From Deltaproteobacteria bacterium (GTDB lineage: Bacteria; Desulfobacterota; DSM-4660; Desulfatiglandales; Desulfatiglandaceae), in NCBI GenBank assembly GCA_019314425.1, contig JAFCZI010000154.1, positions 1-5,919 on the forward strand: 5,919 nt of DNA, written 5' to 3'. Shown one piece after another: positions 1 to 5,919 of the stretch; the stretch's first letter is position 1; each line of letters opens with the position of its first letter. Below the pieces are notes generated by a model, which was not told the DNA's origin, made no database searches, and saw nothing but the letters and a program-made list of their open reading frames with translations. A program made the position numbers and the translations under genes.

Positions 1-73
1 AGATGCGAAGATAATTGAGGCGTCTTTCATAGTGATCAATTAAACAGTGGCGTTTGGTTTCCATTGAAATCAT
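1..73 (-). CDS. moaA: GTP 3',8-cyclase MoaA, N-terminal fragment (runs off the window)
   Basis: This is the 5' end of a minus-strand gene whose remainder lies beyond base 1. Reading from the ATG at 73 gives 24 complete codons, including LIDHYERRLNYLRI. That closely resembles the stretch just before the radical-SAM cysteine motif in MoaA, where family members typically read L.D.YGRR.NYLRIS followed by VTDRCNLRC. MoaA is a cytoplasmic radical-SAM, iron-sulfur enzyme that starts molybdenum cofactor synthesis by rearranging GTP. The cysteines themselves are outside the window, so the call rests on this short motif alone. The frame is closed upstream by a TAA at 106-104. The possible starts are the ATGs at 73 and 64, and neither has a strong ribosome-binding site (AAGAA lies just before 73). 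Another radical-SAM protein with a similar N-terminus is possible. Confidence 0.62.
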   Translation of the reverse strand, partial: MISMETKRHCLIDHYERRLNYLRI

Positions 74-129
74 TTCTTGTTTGGGATATGTTTTGCGGGT
101 ATATTACCATGTGTGTTCATTCAAGCGTT

Positions 130-162
130 GTTATCCATCTCGAAATAGCAAAGCCAAGTCAA
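130..162 (-). promoter_or_regulatory. Candidate sigma70-type promoter upstream of the moaA-like gene
   Basis: On the minus strand TTGGCT (157-152) is followed after 16 bp by GATAAC (135-130). Each hexamer matches the sigma70 consensus at four of six positions. An overlapping TTGACT (162-157) is a better -35 box but has no matching -10 box at normal spacing. It lies 57 bp upstream of the presumed start, between the palindromic repeat and the gene. This is pattern matching in AT-rich DNA, so it is only a candidate. Confidence 0.22.
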
Positions 163-167
163 TTGTG

Positions 168-326
168 ATGGCGCCGTAAAAAGTCCCATCTACTGTGTTG
201 CAGTGATTTTCCCGAATCTCAACATACTACCTGTATGCCTACGATCCTGAAAAACCACTACGCTTTGTATCTGGAACTTTTTACAACGCCATCTGTAGCT
301 CGATTCGTGACTTTTTACGAGGCCAT
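168..326. repeat. MITE-like palindromic repeat with three copies of a 20-bp end sequence
   Basis: The left end, 168-187, reads ATGGCGCCGTAAAAAGTCCC. Its inverted counterpart at 292-273 matches at 17 of 20 positions, and a second inverted copy at 326-307 also matches at 17 of 20. The inner pair bounds a 125-bp imperfect palindrome. Its arms continue inward with weaker complementarity, for example GTGATTTTC near 205 against the complement of GAAAAACCAC near 250-259. No open reading frame is present and no clear target-site duplication is seen. Non-autonomous elements with GTAAAAAGTC-type ends are, from memory, frequent in Desulfobacterota intergenic DNA. The outer third copy may be a nested insertion or the true right end of a longer element. 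The structure is seen directly; the mobility is inferred. Confidence 0.72.
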
Positions 327-447
327 AGTTGTAATACCCACATTGATGATTGTCAAATCGTTTATGCGAAAGCAGTGCTGACGCATGAATTATTCATCGT
401 TTTTAGATTCTTATGAAAATTATCTGAGAATTCATCTATCAGAACGT
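327..447. other. AT-rich intergenic spacer with no gene seen
   Basis: Between the palindromic repeat and the winged-helix remnant no frame on either strand looks coding. The only structures are a short hairpin-like stretch, ATGCG...CGCAT (364-386), and the adjacent palindrome ATGAATTATTCAT (384-396). These are too weak to call as a terminator or operator. Confidence 0.5.
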
Positions 448-803
448 TTAAGCTGCTAATAATTCAGTTATTTTTTCAATATAGTCATCTGCTTTATGAT
501 AAGCCTTTTCAAGTTTCAAGTTTCAAGTTTGGAGTTTGGGATGAAAACCTTGTTAGGCCGGTGATGGAGAAGGCTGTTGGCTAATGGACCGAATAAACGT
601 TTATGAAAAAGCATAAACATGGCCGCCACGTTTACACCTTTTTCCGTAAGCATATATGAATACTGCCGGCCATTGCGCTTAATAAGCCCATGTGCTTTCA
701 TTTTTCGCAAGTCATACCGCAATTGGTTGATTGTATAGTTCGGCAATTCATAAGGCCTCTGAAATTGCGAAAGCAGAATTTGAAGGAAGAAATGTAGAGG
801 ACT
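448..803 (-). pseudogene. C-terminal remnant of an uncharacterised winged-helix-like protein, frameshifted
   Basis: An open minus-strand frame begins after a TAA at 806-804 and has only a TTG (746) as a plausible start. It encodes a winged-helix-like core, INQLRYDLRKMKAHGLIKR, then a wing-like strand pair and YMLTEKGVNVAAMF, then FHKRLFGPLANSLLHHRP. This resembles the C-terminal module of a family of uncharacterised bacterial proteins I have seen with a YDLR.L..HGLI.R signature; the family's function is unknown to me. The frame stops at 518-516 inside a heptamer repeat. Removing two heptamers joins SKLE directly to KAYHKADDYIEKITELLAA, ending at a TAA at 450-448, which looks like the genuine C-terminus. 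No N-terminal portion is seen upstream, so this is a truncated, decayed copy. Fold and family are inferred; the frames and stops are seen directly. Confidence 0.6.
507..534. repeat. Heptanucleotide tandem repeat (TTTCAAG x3 plus one degenerate unit)
   Basis: Three perfect TTTCAAG units occupy 507-513, 514-520 and 521-527, followed by a diverged TTTGGAG at 528-534. On the minus strand the repeat lies inside the winged-helix remnant near its C-terminus. Because 7 is not a multiple of 3, each change in copy number shifts the frame. One perfect unit would keep the frame open, while three perfect units give the observed stop at 518-516. Confidence 0.85.
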
Positions 804-864
804 TTATGCCCCTTCGGTTGTCCCCGGTGCAATCGAGAAACAATGGGATATGCAGAAGGCAGAA

Positions 865-884
865 AGCCCGCGCGTTAGCGAGCT
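865..884 (-). terminator. Weak hairpin after manC, possible terminator
   Basis: The minus-strand RNA would pair AGCTCGC with GCGGGCT (seven pairs, one of them G-U) around the loop TAACGC, followed by TTTCTGCCTTCT. The stem is GC-rich but the T-tract is poor. The TAA that ends the manB fragment sits in the loop. It could act as a makeshift terminator for the secA-argJ-manC transcript, or be a chance structure at a rearrangement junction. Confidence 0.3.
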
Positions 885-940
885 AAGTTCTCGGGGAAAA
901 TGCCGCAGATATCATATTCCCTGAAAATATGTGAGATCAC
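875..940 (-). pseudogene. manB: Phosphomannomutase (ManB/AlgC type), truncated 5' remnant
   Basis: A GTG start (940-938) overlaps the manC TGA as GTGA, and AAGGA (954-950) lies 9 nt upstream, so a full translation start signal is present. The 21 codons read VISHIFREYDICGIFPENLAR and then TAA. FREYDI.G is the conserved N-terminal motif of alpha-D-phosphohexomutases such as AlgC/ManB, which convert mannose-6-phosphate to mannose-1-phosphate, the substrate of the ManC enzyme just upstream. A real enzyme is about 450 residues, so more than 95 percent is missing, and no other frame downstream continues the homology. Position 12 is Cys where the family has a conserved Arg (EYDIRG), consistent with a CGC to TGC change in decaying sequence. 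The short match limits certainty, but motif, neighbour and coupling agree. Confidence 0.72.
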
Positions 941-2013
941 AAAAGCGCGTCCTTTTTCTTCTCTTTCAGTTGGTCTACAATCTTGCGAATATTTTGGGAC
1001 TGATCCATATCCGCCACCAGCACGGCGTCCCCCGTATCCACCACCAGGCAGTTTTTGAGTCCAAGGCATACCACGAATCGATCGCCCTGGCTTGAAATGA
1101 AACTTTTTTCGCAGTCGATGAGGAGGGTTTCGCCTTCGGCCAGATTCCAGTCGCTGTCCCGTTCGGCCCCCCTCAACGCATAAAGGGATTCCCATGATCC
1201 CACATCGCTCCACCCACATTCCGAGGGGATGACATACACCGGTTGTTGGGTGTTTTCCATAATCCCGTAATCAAAGGAAATGCCGTCTATGCTTTCGTAG
1301 GCCCGTTTGAATTCCGTCTCGAAGCGATCCGTTCCCAGGCTCAGGGCAATCTGTTCGAGCCCTTCGTGCAGACCGGGCAGTTGTTTTTCAATTTCCGTCA
1401 GGATGGTTTCCGGCGTGGCAACGAAAATGCCGGCATTCCAGTAGTAGTCGCCGCTATTCAGATACGCGTGCGCTTTTTCAAGATCGGGCTTTTCAACAAA
1501 AGCCGAAACCCTGTAAGCCGATGCGGCATCCGAACCGGCTGTATCCGTGGTTTTCCGGATATAGCCGTAACCGGTTTCAGGACGTGTGGGTACGATTCCC
1601 AGAGTCACAATGCCCCCGTTGGCGGCTAGTTTTCCGGCTGATTCAAGATCCGCCAGAAACGCCTCGGGCCTGCTGATGAAGTGATCCGCCGGCAGAAAGG
1701 CCACGGGTTCCTCGGATCCCAGGTGCCGTGCGTAAAGAGCCCCCAGGCCCATGCAGGGGGCCGTGTTTCTGCCGACGGGTTCCGCCAGTATGTGAACATT
1801 TCGCCCTTTAAATAGCGCCCCGGCTTCTTCCCGGTGGTCTTTTCCCAGAATCAGAATGACCCGCTCGTCGGCGATTAAAGACGCGAGCCGGTCACAGGTG
1901 TCTACCACCATTGGGCCTTTTCCCGTAATGTTCAGGAATTGCTTGGGTCGTTGCCGCCGACTTGCCGGCCAGAAACGTGTTCCGGATCCACCACACATGA
2001 TTACTGCAAACAT
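937..2013 (-). CDS. manC: Mannose-1-phosphate guanylyltransferase (GDP-mannose pyrophosphorylase)
   Basis: This 358-residue cytoplasmic nucleotidyltransferase makes GDP-mannose from mannose-1-phosphate and GTP, the donor for mannose- and fucose-containing glycans. The N-terminus carries the nucleotide-binding signature GGSGTRFWPASR (8-19) and PKQF (23-26). Further conserved blocks are EPVGRNTAP (78-86), LPADHFI (107-113), ETGYGYI (146-152), FVEKPD (172-177), WNAGIF (192-197) and GWSDVGSW (267-274). A short C-terminal beta-rich segment holds NCLVVDTGDAVLV (321-333). At this length it is the single-function form: the C-terminal phosphomannose isomerase cupin of the ~480-residue bifunctional enzymes is absent. 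The ATG at 2013 follows AAGGAGG by 4 nt and places the signature at its usual distance from the start. It sits 33 bp after argJ, and its stop overlaps the start of a truncated phosphomannomutase, the preceding enzyme of the pathway. The reading frame looks intact. Confidence 0.95.
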   Translation of the reverse strand: MFAVIMCGGSGTRFWPASRRQRPKQFLNITGKGPMVVDTCDRLASLIADERVILILGKDHREEAGALFKGRNVHILAEPVGRNTAPCMGLGALYARHLGSEEPVAFLPADHFISRPEAFLADLESAGKLAANGGIVTLGIVPTRPETGYGYIRKTTDTAGSDAASAYRVSAFVEKPDLEKAHAYLNSGDYYWNAGIFVATPETILTEIEKQLPGLHEGLEQIALSLGTDRFETEFKRAYESIDGISFDYGIMENTQQPVYVIPSECGWSDVGSWESLYALRGAERDSDWNLAEGETLLIDCEKSFISSQGDRFVVCLGLKNCLVVDTGDAVLVADMDQSQNIRKIVDQLKEKKKDALL

Positions 2014-2017
2014 AACG

Positions 2018-2024
2018 CCTCCTT
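2018..2024 (-). promoter_or_regulatory. Ribosome-binding site of manC
   Basis: AAGGAGG on the minus strand is a near-perfect Shine-Dalgarno sequence 4 nt before the ATG at 2013. The short spacing is slightly unusual, but the match strength fixes this start. An out-of-frame ATG at 2030 just upstream is excluded. Confidence 0.85.
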
Positions 2025-2046
2025 ACCCATTACACCCCTCCCGTTC

Positions 2047-3249
2047 TCACGTCCGATAATCCGCGTTGATATTGATGTATTCGTGGGTCAGGTCGCTGGT
2101 GATGATATGGTCGCGGTAGCTGCCCTGATGAAGGTCGATGCTGAGTACAAATTCCGGTTGTGTCATGATTTTAGCGGCCCGTTTTTCGGCTTCTACACCA
2201 CGGCCAAGCCCACCGGATACAATCTGAACATCATTAATCCGGATATCAACACGCGTTTCATCCATTTCGACCCCCGCCCGCCCCAGGGCGGCCATAATCC
2301 TTCCCCAGTTGGGGTCTTGGCCGTAAAAAGCGGTTTTGACAAGACTGGAGTTGGCGACCGTCCTGGCCGCCTTCAGGGCATCCTTGGCGGAAAGGGCATT
2401 GTTGATCACCACATCCACCCGTTTTGTGGCCCCCTCGCCGTCTTTTACGATCATTCGCGCCAGGTCTTCCATAACGCCGGTCAATCCTTCCTGGAACCGG
2501 GCCAGATCCTTTTCTTTCAGGGCCGTATTGCCGGCCATACCGTTGGCCAGCATCAATACCATGTCGTTGGTGCTGGTATCCCCGTCTACGCTGATGCGGT
2601 TAAAGGTCTTTTCAGTGGAAGCCGAAAGGACTTTTTGCAGGGGTTCGGGCGCTATTTGAATATCGGTGAGGATAAAACAGAGCATGGTGGCCATGTTCGG
2701 CATGATCATGCCGGCCCCCTTGGCCAGGCCCAGTATCCGATAGGGGCGATCCCCGGAAAAACTGTCGAAATGGCTGATTTTGGGAAAAGAGTCCGTGGTC
2801 ATGATGGCCTGTGCCGCTACGGGTATTCCCTCGGGTGTCAGGGCCGCCTTCAATCCGGGGATGGCCTTTTTCACCTTGTCCATATCCAGCCTTTGGCCGA
2901 TGACGCCCGTGGAGGCCACCAAGATCTCGTCAGGTGAAATGCCCAACGCCTTTCCGACGAGATCGGCGGTGCATTCGGCATCCGCAAGCCCGGGGTTTCC
3001 CGTGCAGGCATTGGCATTTCCGGCATTGGCGATAATGGCCGTCGCCTTTGCGCTTTGAATATTTTTTTGACTGAGTATAACGGGGGCCGCCTTGACCTTG
3101 TTGGCGGTAAAGACGCCGGCCGCTGTTGCAGCCCTTTCAGATACAATCAAAGCCAGGTCCGGTCCATGGACTTTTTTCAGCCCTGATGCCACGGCCGCCG
3201 CTTTGAACCCCCGCACGGTTGGTGCTCCTTCGTCTATTGGTTCAGGCAT
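2047..3249 (-). CDS. argJ: Glutamate N-acetyltransferase / ornithine acetyltransferase ArgJ
   Basis: ArgJ transfers acetyl from N-acetylornithine to glutamate in the cyclic arginine pathway; some members also use acetyl-CoA. Which type this is cannot be read from sequence. The 400-residue protein has the family's usual length and landmarks: oxyanion-region STGVIGQ (113-119), TTDSFPK (151-157), and the self-cleavage site ATML (187-190). There, cleavage before Thr188 yields the alpha and beta chains and frees the catalytic threonine. Later blocks are VDGDTSTND (221-229), GEGATK (271-276), DPNWGRI (312-318) and a typical C-terminus ending YININADYRT. The open frame extends further upstream to 3387, but that part overlaps secA. 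The ATG at 3249 gives the family N-terminus and lies 16 bp after the secA stop. Location cytoplasmic. No defect is seen. Confidence 0.96.
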   Translation of the reverse strand: MPEPIDEGAPTVRGFKAAAVASGLKKVHGPDLALIVSERAATAAGVFTANKVKAAPVILSQKNIQSAKATAIIANAGNANACTGNPGLADAECTADLVGKALGISPDEILVASTGVIGQRLDMDKVKKAIPGLKAALTPEGIPVAAQAIMTTDSFPKISHFDSFSGDRPYRILGLAKGAGMIMPNMATMLCFILTDIQIAPEPLQKVLSASTEKTFNRISVDGDTSTNDMVLMLANGMAGNTALKEKDLARFQEGLTGVMEDLARMIVKDGEGATKRVDVVINNALSAKDALKAARTVANSSLVKTAFYGQDPNWGRIMAALGRAGVEMDETRVDIRINDVQIVSGGLGRGVEAEKRAAKIMTQPEFVLSIDLHQGSYRDHIITSDLTHEYININADYRT

Positions 3250-3260
3250 TTTCTCGTGTC

Positions 3261-3267
3261 GCCCCCT
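3261..3267 (-). promoter_or_regulatory. Ribosome-binding site of argJ overlapping the secA stop codon
   Basis: AGGGGGC on the minus strand shares its first two bases with the secA TAG (3268-3266) and lies 11 nt before the argJ ATG. The match to the Shine-Dalgarno consensus is moderate and the spacing a little long. Ribosomes ending on secA would cover this site, which suggests translational coupling. Confidence 0.5.
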
Positions 3268-5919
3268 ATTTTCCCACCCCACAGCATTTTTTGTATTTTT
3301 TTCCGCTGCCGCAAGGGCAGGGTGCATTTCTGCCGACCTTCTGTTCTTTTCGCCGGACTGTAACACCGCCTGAATCCCCATCTCCATGACTGAGGTTCAG
3401 GGTCCTTTTTTTCTTTTTGGGCATCTCGTCCGGTTTTTCGCGAATGATCTGTACCCGGAAAATGGTTCTGAGGATTTCTTCCCGGATTTGATCCATGAGG
3501 TCGCCAAACAGGGAAAACCCCTCTTTCTGATATTCTTTCAGGGGATCAAGCTGCCCGTAACCGCGAAGTCCGATCCCTTCCTTCATGTGGTCCATGGCCA
3601 GCAGATGGGCCACCCATTTATCGTCGATGACTTGAAGAATGAGATAGCGCACAAGACGTTCCAGGTCTTCTTTTCCAAACAGCTTTTCCCTTTCCCTGTA
3701 TTCGGCGAGGGTCCGTTCTTTGATCAATCCCGGAAGGTCTTCTATTTTCAGGGCATCAAAGGCTTCCTGACCCATTTCTTCAGGTCCTATGGTGGATGGG
3801 AAACCGAACAGCCAGGAAACGCTGTTGTTTAATTCTTGCACGTTCCAGTCTTCGGGATACGATTTGGGGTCGATGCACTGTTCTACAATGGCCTCTATCT
3901 TCTGATCGATCATGTCTTCAATGATTTCCTGGAAGTTTTCTCCCATCAGGATGCTTTTTCTCAGGGAATAGATGATTTCCCGGTGTTTGTTCATGACGTC
4001 GTCATAGTCCAGGAGATGCTTCCGCATATCGAAGTTACGGGCTTCTACCTTTTTCTGAGCATTTTCGATGCCCCGTGAAATCAGGTTATGTTCAATGGGT
4101 TCTCCTTCTTCCATGCCCATCCGTTCCATGATGGAGGAGATCCGGTCTGAACCGAAGATCCTCAGAAGATCATCTTCCAGGGAGAGGTAGAAGCGGGAGG
4201 TGCCGGGGTCACCCTGACGGCCCGAGCGACCTCGCAACTGGTTGTCCACCCGCCGGCTTTCGTGTCGTTCGGTCCCCAGGATGTGGAGTCCACCCAATTC
4301 CCGGACCCCTTCACCCAGCACAATATCCGTACCCCTTCCGGCCATGTTGGTGGAAATGGTCACGGTTTTGGCCTGACCGGCGTTGGTAATGATTTCAGCC
4401 TCTTTTTCGTGGTGTTTGGCATTGAGCACGGAGTGGGGAACACCGGCCCGTTTAAGCATTTTGCTCAGCATTTCAGATTTTTCGATGGAAATGGTGCCCA
4501 CGAGAACCGGCTGGCCCTTGTCGTAAAGTTCCTTGATTTCATCCACAGCGGCTTTGAATTTTTCCCTTTCGGTTTTGTAGATGACATCCGGGAAATTGGT
4601 TCGCGCCATTTCTTTGTTGGTGGGGATGACCACCACGTCCAGTTTATAGATGTTATTGAATTCAGCCGCTTCCGTGTCGGCTGTACCGGTCATGCCGGCC
4701 AGTTTGTCATACATGCGGAAGTAATTCTGAAAGGTTACTGTGGCCAGGGTCTGGTTCTCTCCCGCCACTTTTACCCCCTCCTTGGCCTCTACTGCCTGAT
4801 GCAGGCCATCACTCCACCGACGTCCCGGCATCATTCTGCCTGTGAATTCATCCACGATCACAATCTGGTTGTCTTTGATGACATAATGAACATCCTTTTC
4901 AAAGAGCCAGAAGCCTTTGATCAGCTGTTGGGTGGCATGGATCAGTTCGGATGTCCGCATATATCGGTCTTCAACTTCCCGGAGTTGTTGGTCTTTTTCT
5001 GAATCGCTGAGATTTTCCATCTGGCGGATATTATGGCTTTCATTGTCCATGTCGGGAAGCATAAAATCATCCGAGCCCTTACGCGACAAAAAATCGATGC
5101 CCTTTTCAGTGAGTTCCACGGCGTTGCTTTGTTCATCGATGGTGCAGTAGAGATCCTGGTCCAGTTCGGGCAGGATTTTCTGGGATCGCAGCATGCTTTC
5201 AGTTCGGTCAATCTGCTTCTTCAAGGCCTGGTTCTGAGCCACTATGTCCAGATAAGCCGGATTTTTAGGATCACCCCGCTTGATTTTGAGCAGTGTTTCG
5301 ATGGTGTTGTCATCTAGCTGGTCGCTATCTAAAAGCTGGCGTGCGTCTTTTAACAGGGAGCGGACAATGGCGCTCTGTTTCTGCCTGAGTTGCATGACAA
5401 GGGGCTTGACCTCATCAAATATCTTGTTTTCACTCTGTTCCATGGGGCCGCTGATGATCAGCGGTGTTCGCGCTTCATCGATGAGGATGCTGTCCACTTC
5501 ATCCACGATGGCATAACGGAATTCCCTTTGAACAAAATCCTTCACATCAAACTTCATGTTGTCGCGAAGGTAATCAAACCCGAACTCATTGTTGGTGCCG
5601 TAAGTGATGTCGCAGCCATAGGCCTCTTTACGCTCAGCATCATCCATGCCGTGGACAATCACCCCTACGCTCAGGCCCAATGCACGGTATATGGCCCCCA
5701 TCCATTCGGCGTCCCTTTTGGCCAAATAGTCATTGACCGTGATCAGGTGGACCCCCCGGCCTTCCAAGGCGTTGAGGTAGAGCGGCAGGGTGGCTGCCAG
5801 GGTTTTCCCCTCGCCTGTTTTCATTTCAGCAATTTTTCCCTCATGAAGCACGATCCCCCCGATGAGCTGAACATCAAAATGTCGCATACCCAGGGTTCTG
5901 ACCGAGGTTTCTCTCACGG
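3266..5919 (-). CDS. secA: Preprotein translocase ATPase SecA, lacking its N-terminus (runs off the window)
   Basis: SecA is the motor ATPase that pushes unfolded preproteins through the SecYEG channel at the inner membrane. The visible 883 residues start at about residue 70 of a normal SecA, in [18 protein letters not shown]. In this numbering, Walker A is MKTGEGKT (32-39), the DEAD-box segment is [13 protein letters not shown] (139-151), and the second ATPase domain carries MAGRGTDI (525-532) and [13 protein letters not shown] (560-572). The two-helix finger region is near [21 protein letters not shown] (781-801). The C-terminus ends in the zinc-binding [13 protein letters not shown] (Cys867, 869, 878, 879), the SecB/lipid-binding tail. 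The preprotein-binding region is enlarged: about 117 residues lie between SGP (156) and LTEKG (273), against roughly 50 in the E. coli protein as I recall it, with a smaller extra stretch at about 280-335. The frame is uninterrupted. It is the first visible gene of the run; its promoter lies outside the window. Confidence 0.98.
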   Translation of the reverse strand, partial: VRETSVRTLGMRHFDVQLIGGIVLHEGKIAEMKTGEGKTLAATLPLYLNALEGRGVHLITVNDYLAKRDAEWMGAIYRALGLSVGVIVHGMDDAERKEAYGCDITYGTNNEFGFDYLRDNMKFDVKDFVQREFRYAIVDEVDSILIDEARTPLIISGPMEQSENKIFDEVKPLVMQLRQKQSAIVRSLLKDARQLLDSDQLDDNTIETLLKIKRGDPKNPAYLDIVAQNQALKKQIDRTESMLRSQKILPELDQDLYCTIDEQSNAVELTEKGIDFLSRKGSDDFMLPDMDNESHNIRQMENLSDSEKDQQLREVEDRYMRTSELIHATQQLIKGFWLFEKDVHYVIKDNQIVIVDEFTGRMMPGRRWSDGLHQAVEAKEGVKVAGENQTLATVTFQNYFRMYDKLAGMTGTADTEAAEFNNIYKLDVVVIPTNKEMARTNFPDVIYKTEREKFKAAVDEIKELYDKGQPVLVGTISIEKSEMLSKMLKRAGVPHSVLNAKHHEKEAEIITNAGQAKTVTISTNMAGRGTDIVLGEGVRELGGLHILGTERHESRRVDNQLRGRSGRQGDPGTSRFYLSLEDDLLRIFGSDRISSIMERMGMEEGEPIEHNLISRGIENAQKKVEARNFDMRKHLLDYDDVMNKHREIIYSLRKSILMGENFQEIIEDMIDQKIEAIVEQCIDPKSYPEDWNVQELNNSVSWLFGFPSTIGPEEMGQEAFDALKIEDLPGLIKERTLAEYREREKLFGKEDLERLVRYLILQVIDDKWVAHLLAMDHMKEGIGLRGYGQLDPLKEYQKEGFSLFGDLMDQIREEILRTIFRVQIIREKPDEMPKKKKRTLNLSHGDGDSGGVTVRRKEQKVGRNAPCPCGSGKKYKKCCGVGK

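Noticed and set aside
168..326. Repeat block considered as a possible CRISPR array
   Set aside because: The copies are inverted, not regularly spaced direct repeats, and there are no equal-length spacers.
364..405. Hairpin-like ATGCG...CGCAT and palindrome ATGAATTATTCAT followed by a T-run on the plus strand
   Set aside because: The stems are short, AT-rich and interrupted, and no plus-strand gene precedes them, so a terminator call is not supported.
731..886. Small plus-strand open frame giving ASEIAKAEFEGRNVEDFMPL
   Set aside because: It looks mildly protein-like but has no good start or ribosome-binding site, matches nothing I recognise, and overlaps both remnants on the other strand.
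941..1219. Minus-strand open frame inside manC leading into the manB fragment
   Set aside because: Upstream of 940 it is an Arg/Gly-rich out-of-frame reading of manC. Only its last 21 codons, starting from the GTG at 940, carry family similarity.
1939..2937. Long plus-strand open frame of 332 codons opposite argJ
   Set aside because: It lies antisense to a complete, motif-rich argJ and manC start, its translation has no recognisable domain, and its codon pattern follows from the opposite strand.
4262..5002. Plus-strand open frame of 246 codons opposite secA
   Set aside because: The translation is rich in His and Phe, typical of an antisense shadow, and secA is unambiguous there.

Overview
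The window reads as a piece of a chromosome from a Desulfobacterota-type bacterium (the former Deltaproteobacteria, probably a sulfate-reducer relative). This is an inference. It rests on the secA-argJ-manC order, the style of the SecA and ArgJ proteins, and a GTAAAAAGTC-type palindromic repeat of a kind I associate with that group. No phylogeny could be run. All recognisable genes lie on the minus strand, so transcription runs from right to left.

Right part (about 5919 to 937): a compact run of three housekeeping genes. secA encodes the preprotein translocase ATPase; its first ~70 codons lie outside the window. argJ (glutamate N-acetyltransferase, arginine pathway) follows after 16 bp, and its ribosome-binding site touches the secA stop codon. 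manC (mannose-1-phosphate guanylyltransferase, GDP-mannose synthesis) follows after 33 bp with a strong AAGGAGG site. The tight spacing suggests one transcript. The products act in unrelated processes: Sec export, arginine synthesis and activated-sugar supply.

Middle (940 to 448): a gene graveyard. Directly overlapping the manC stop (GTGA) is the start of a phosphomannomutase gene (manB/algC type). It has a good ribosome-binding site and the family's N-terminal FREYDI.G motif, but is cut off by a stop after 21 codons. Beyond it lies the C-terminal end of an unrelated winged-helix-like protein. Its own frame is broken by a threefold TTGAAAC heptamer; removing two heptamers restores the frame through to a natural-looking C-terminus. 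The two remnants lie less than 75 bp apart, which suggests a deletion or rearrangement.

Left part (447 to 1): AT-richer non-coding DNA holding a MITE-like palindromic repeat with three copies of a 20-bp end sequence (168-326), then the first 24 codons of a gene that looks like moaA (molybdenum cofactor synthesis), which runs off the left edge.

I see no convincing undescribed system. The noteworthy points are the gene decay after manC, the heptamer-linked frameshift, the repeat element, and an enlarged insertion region in SecA.
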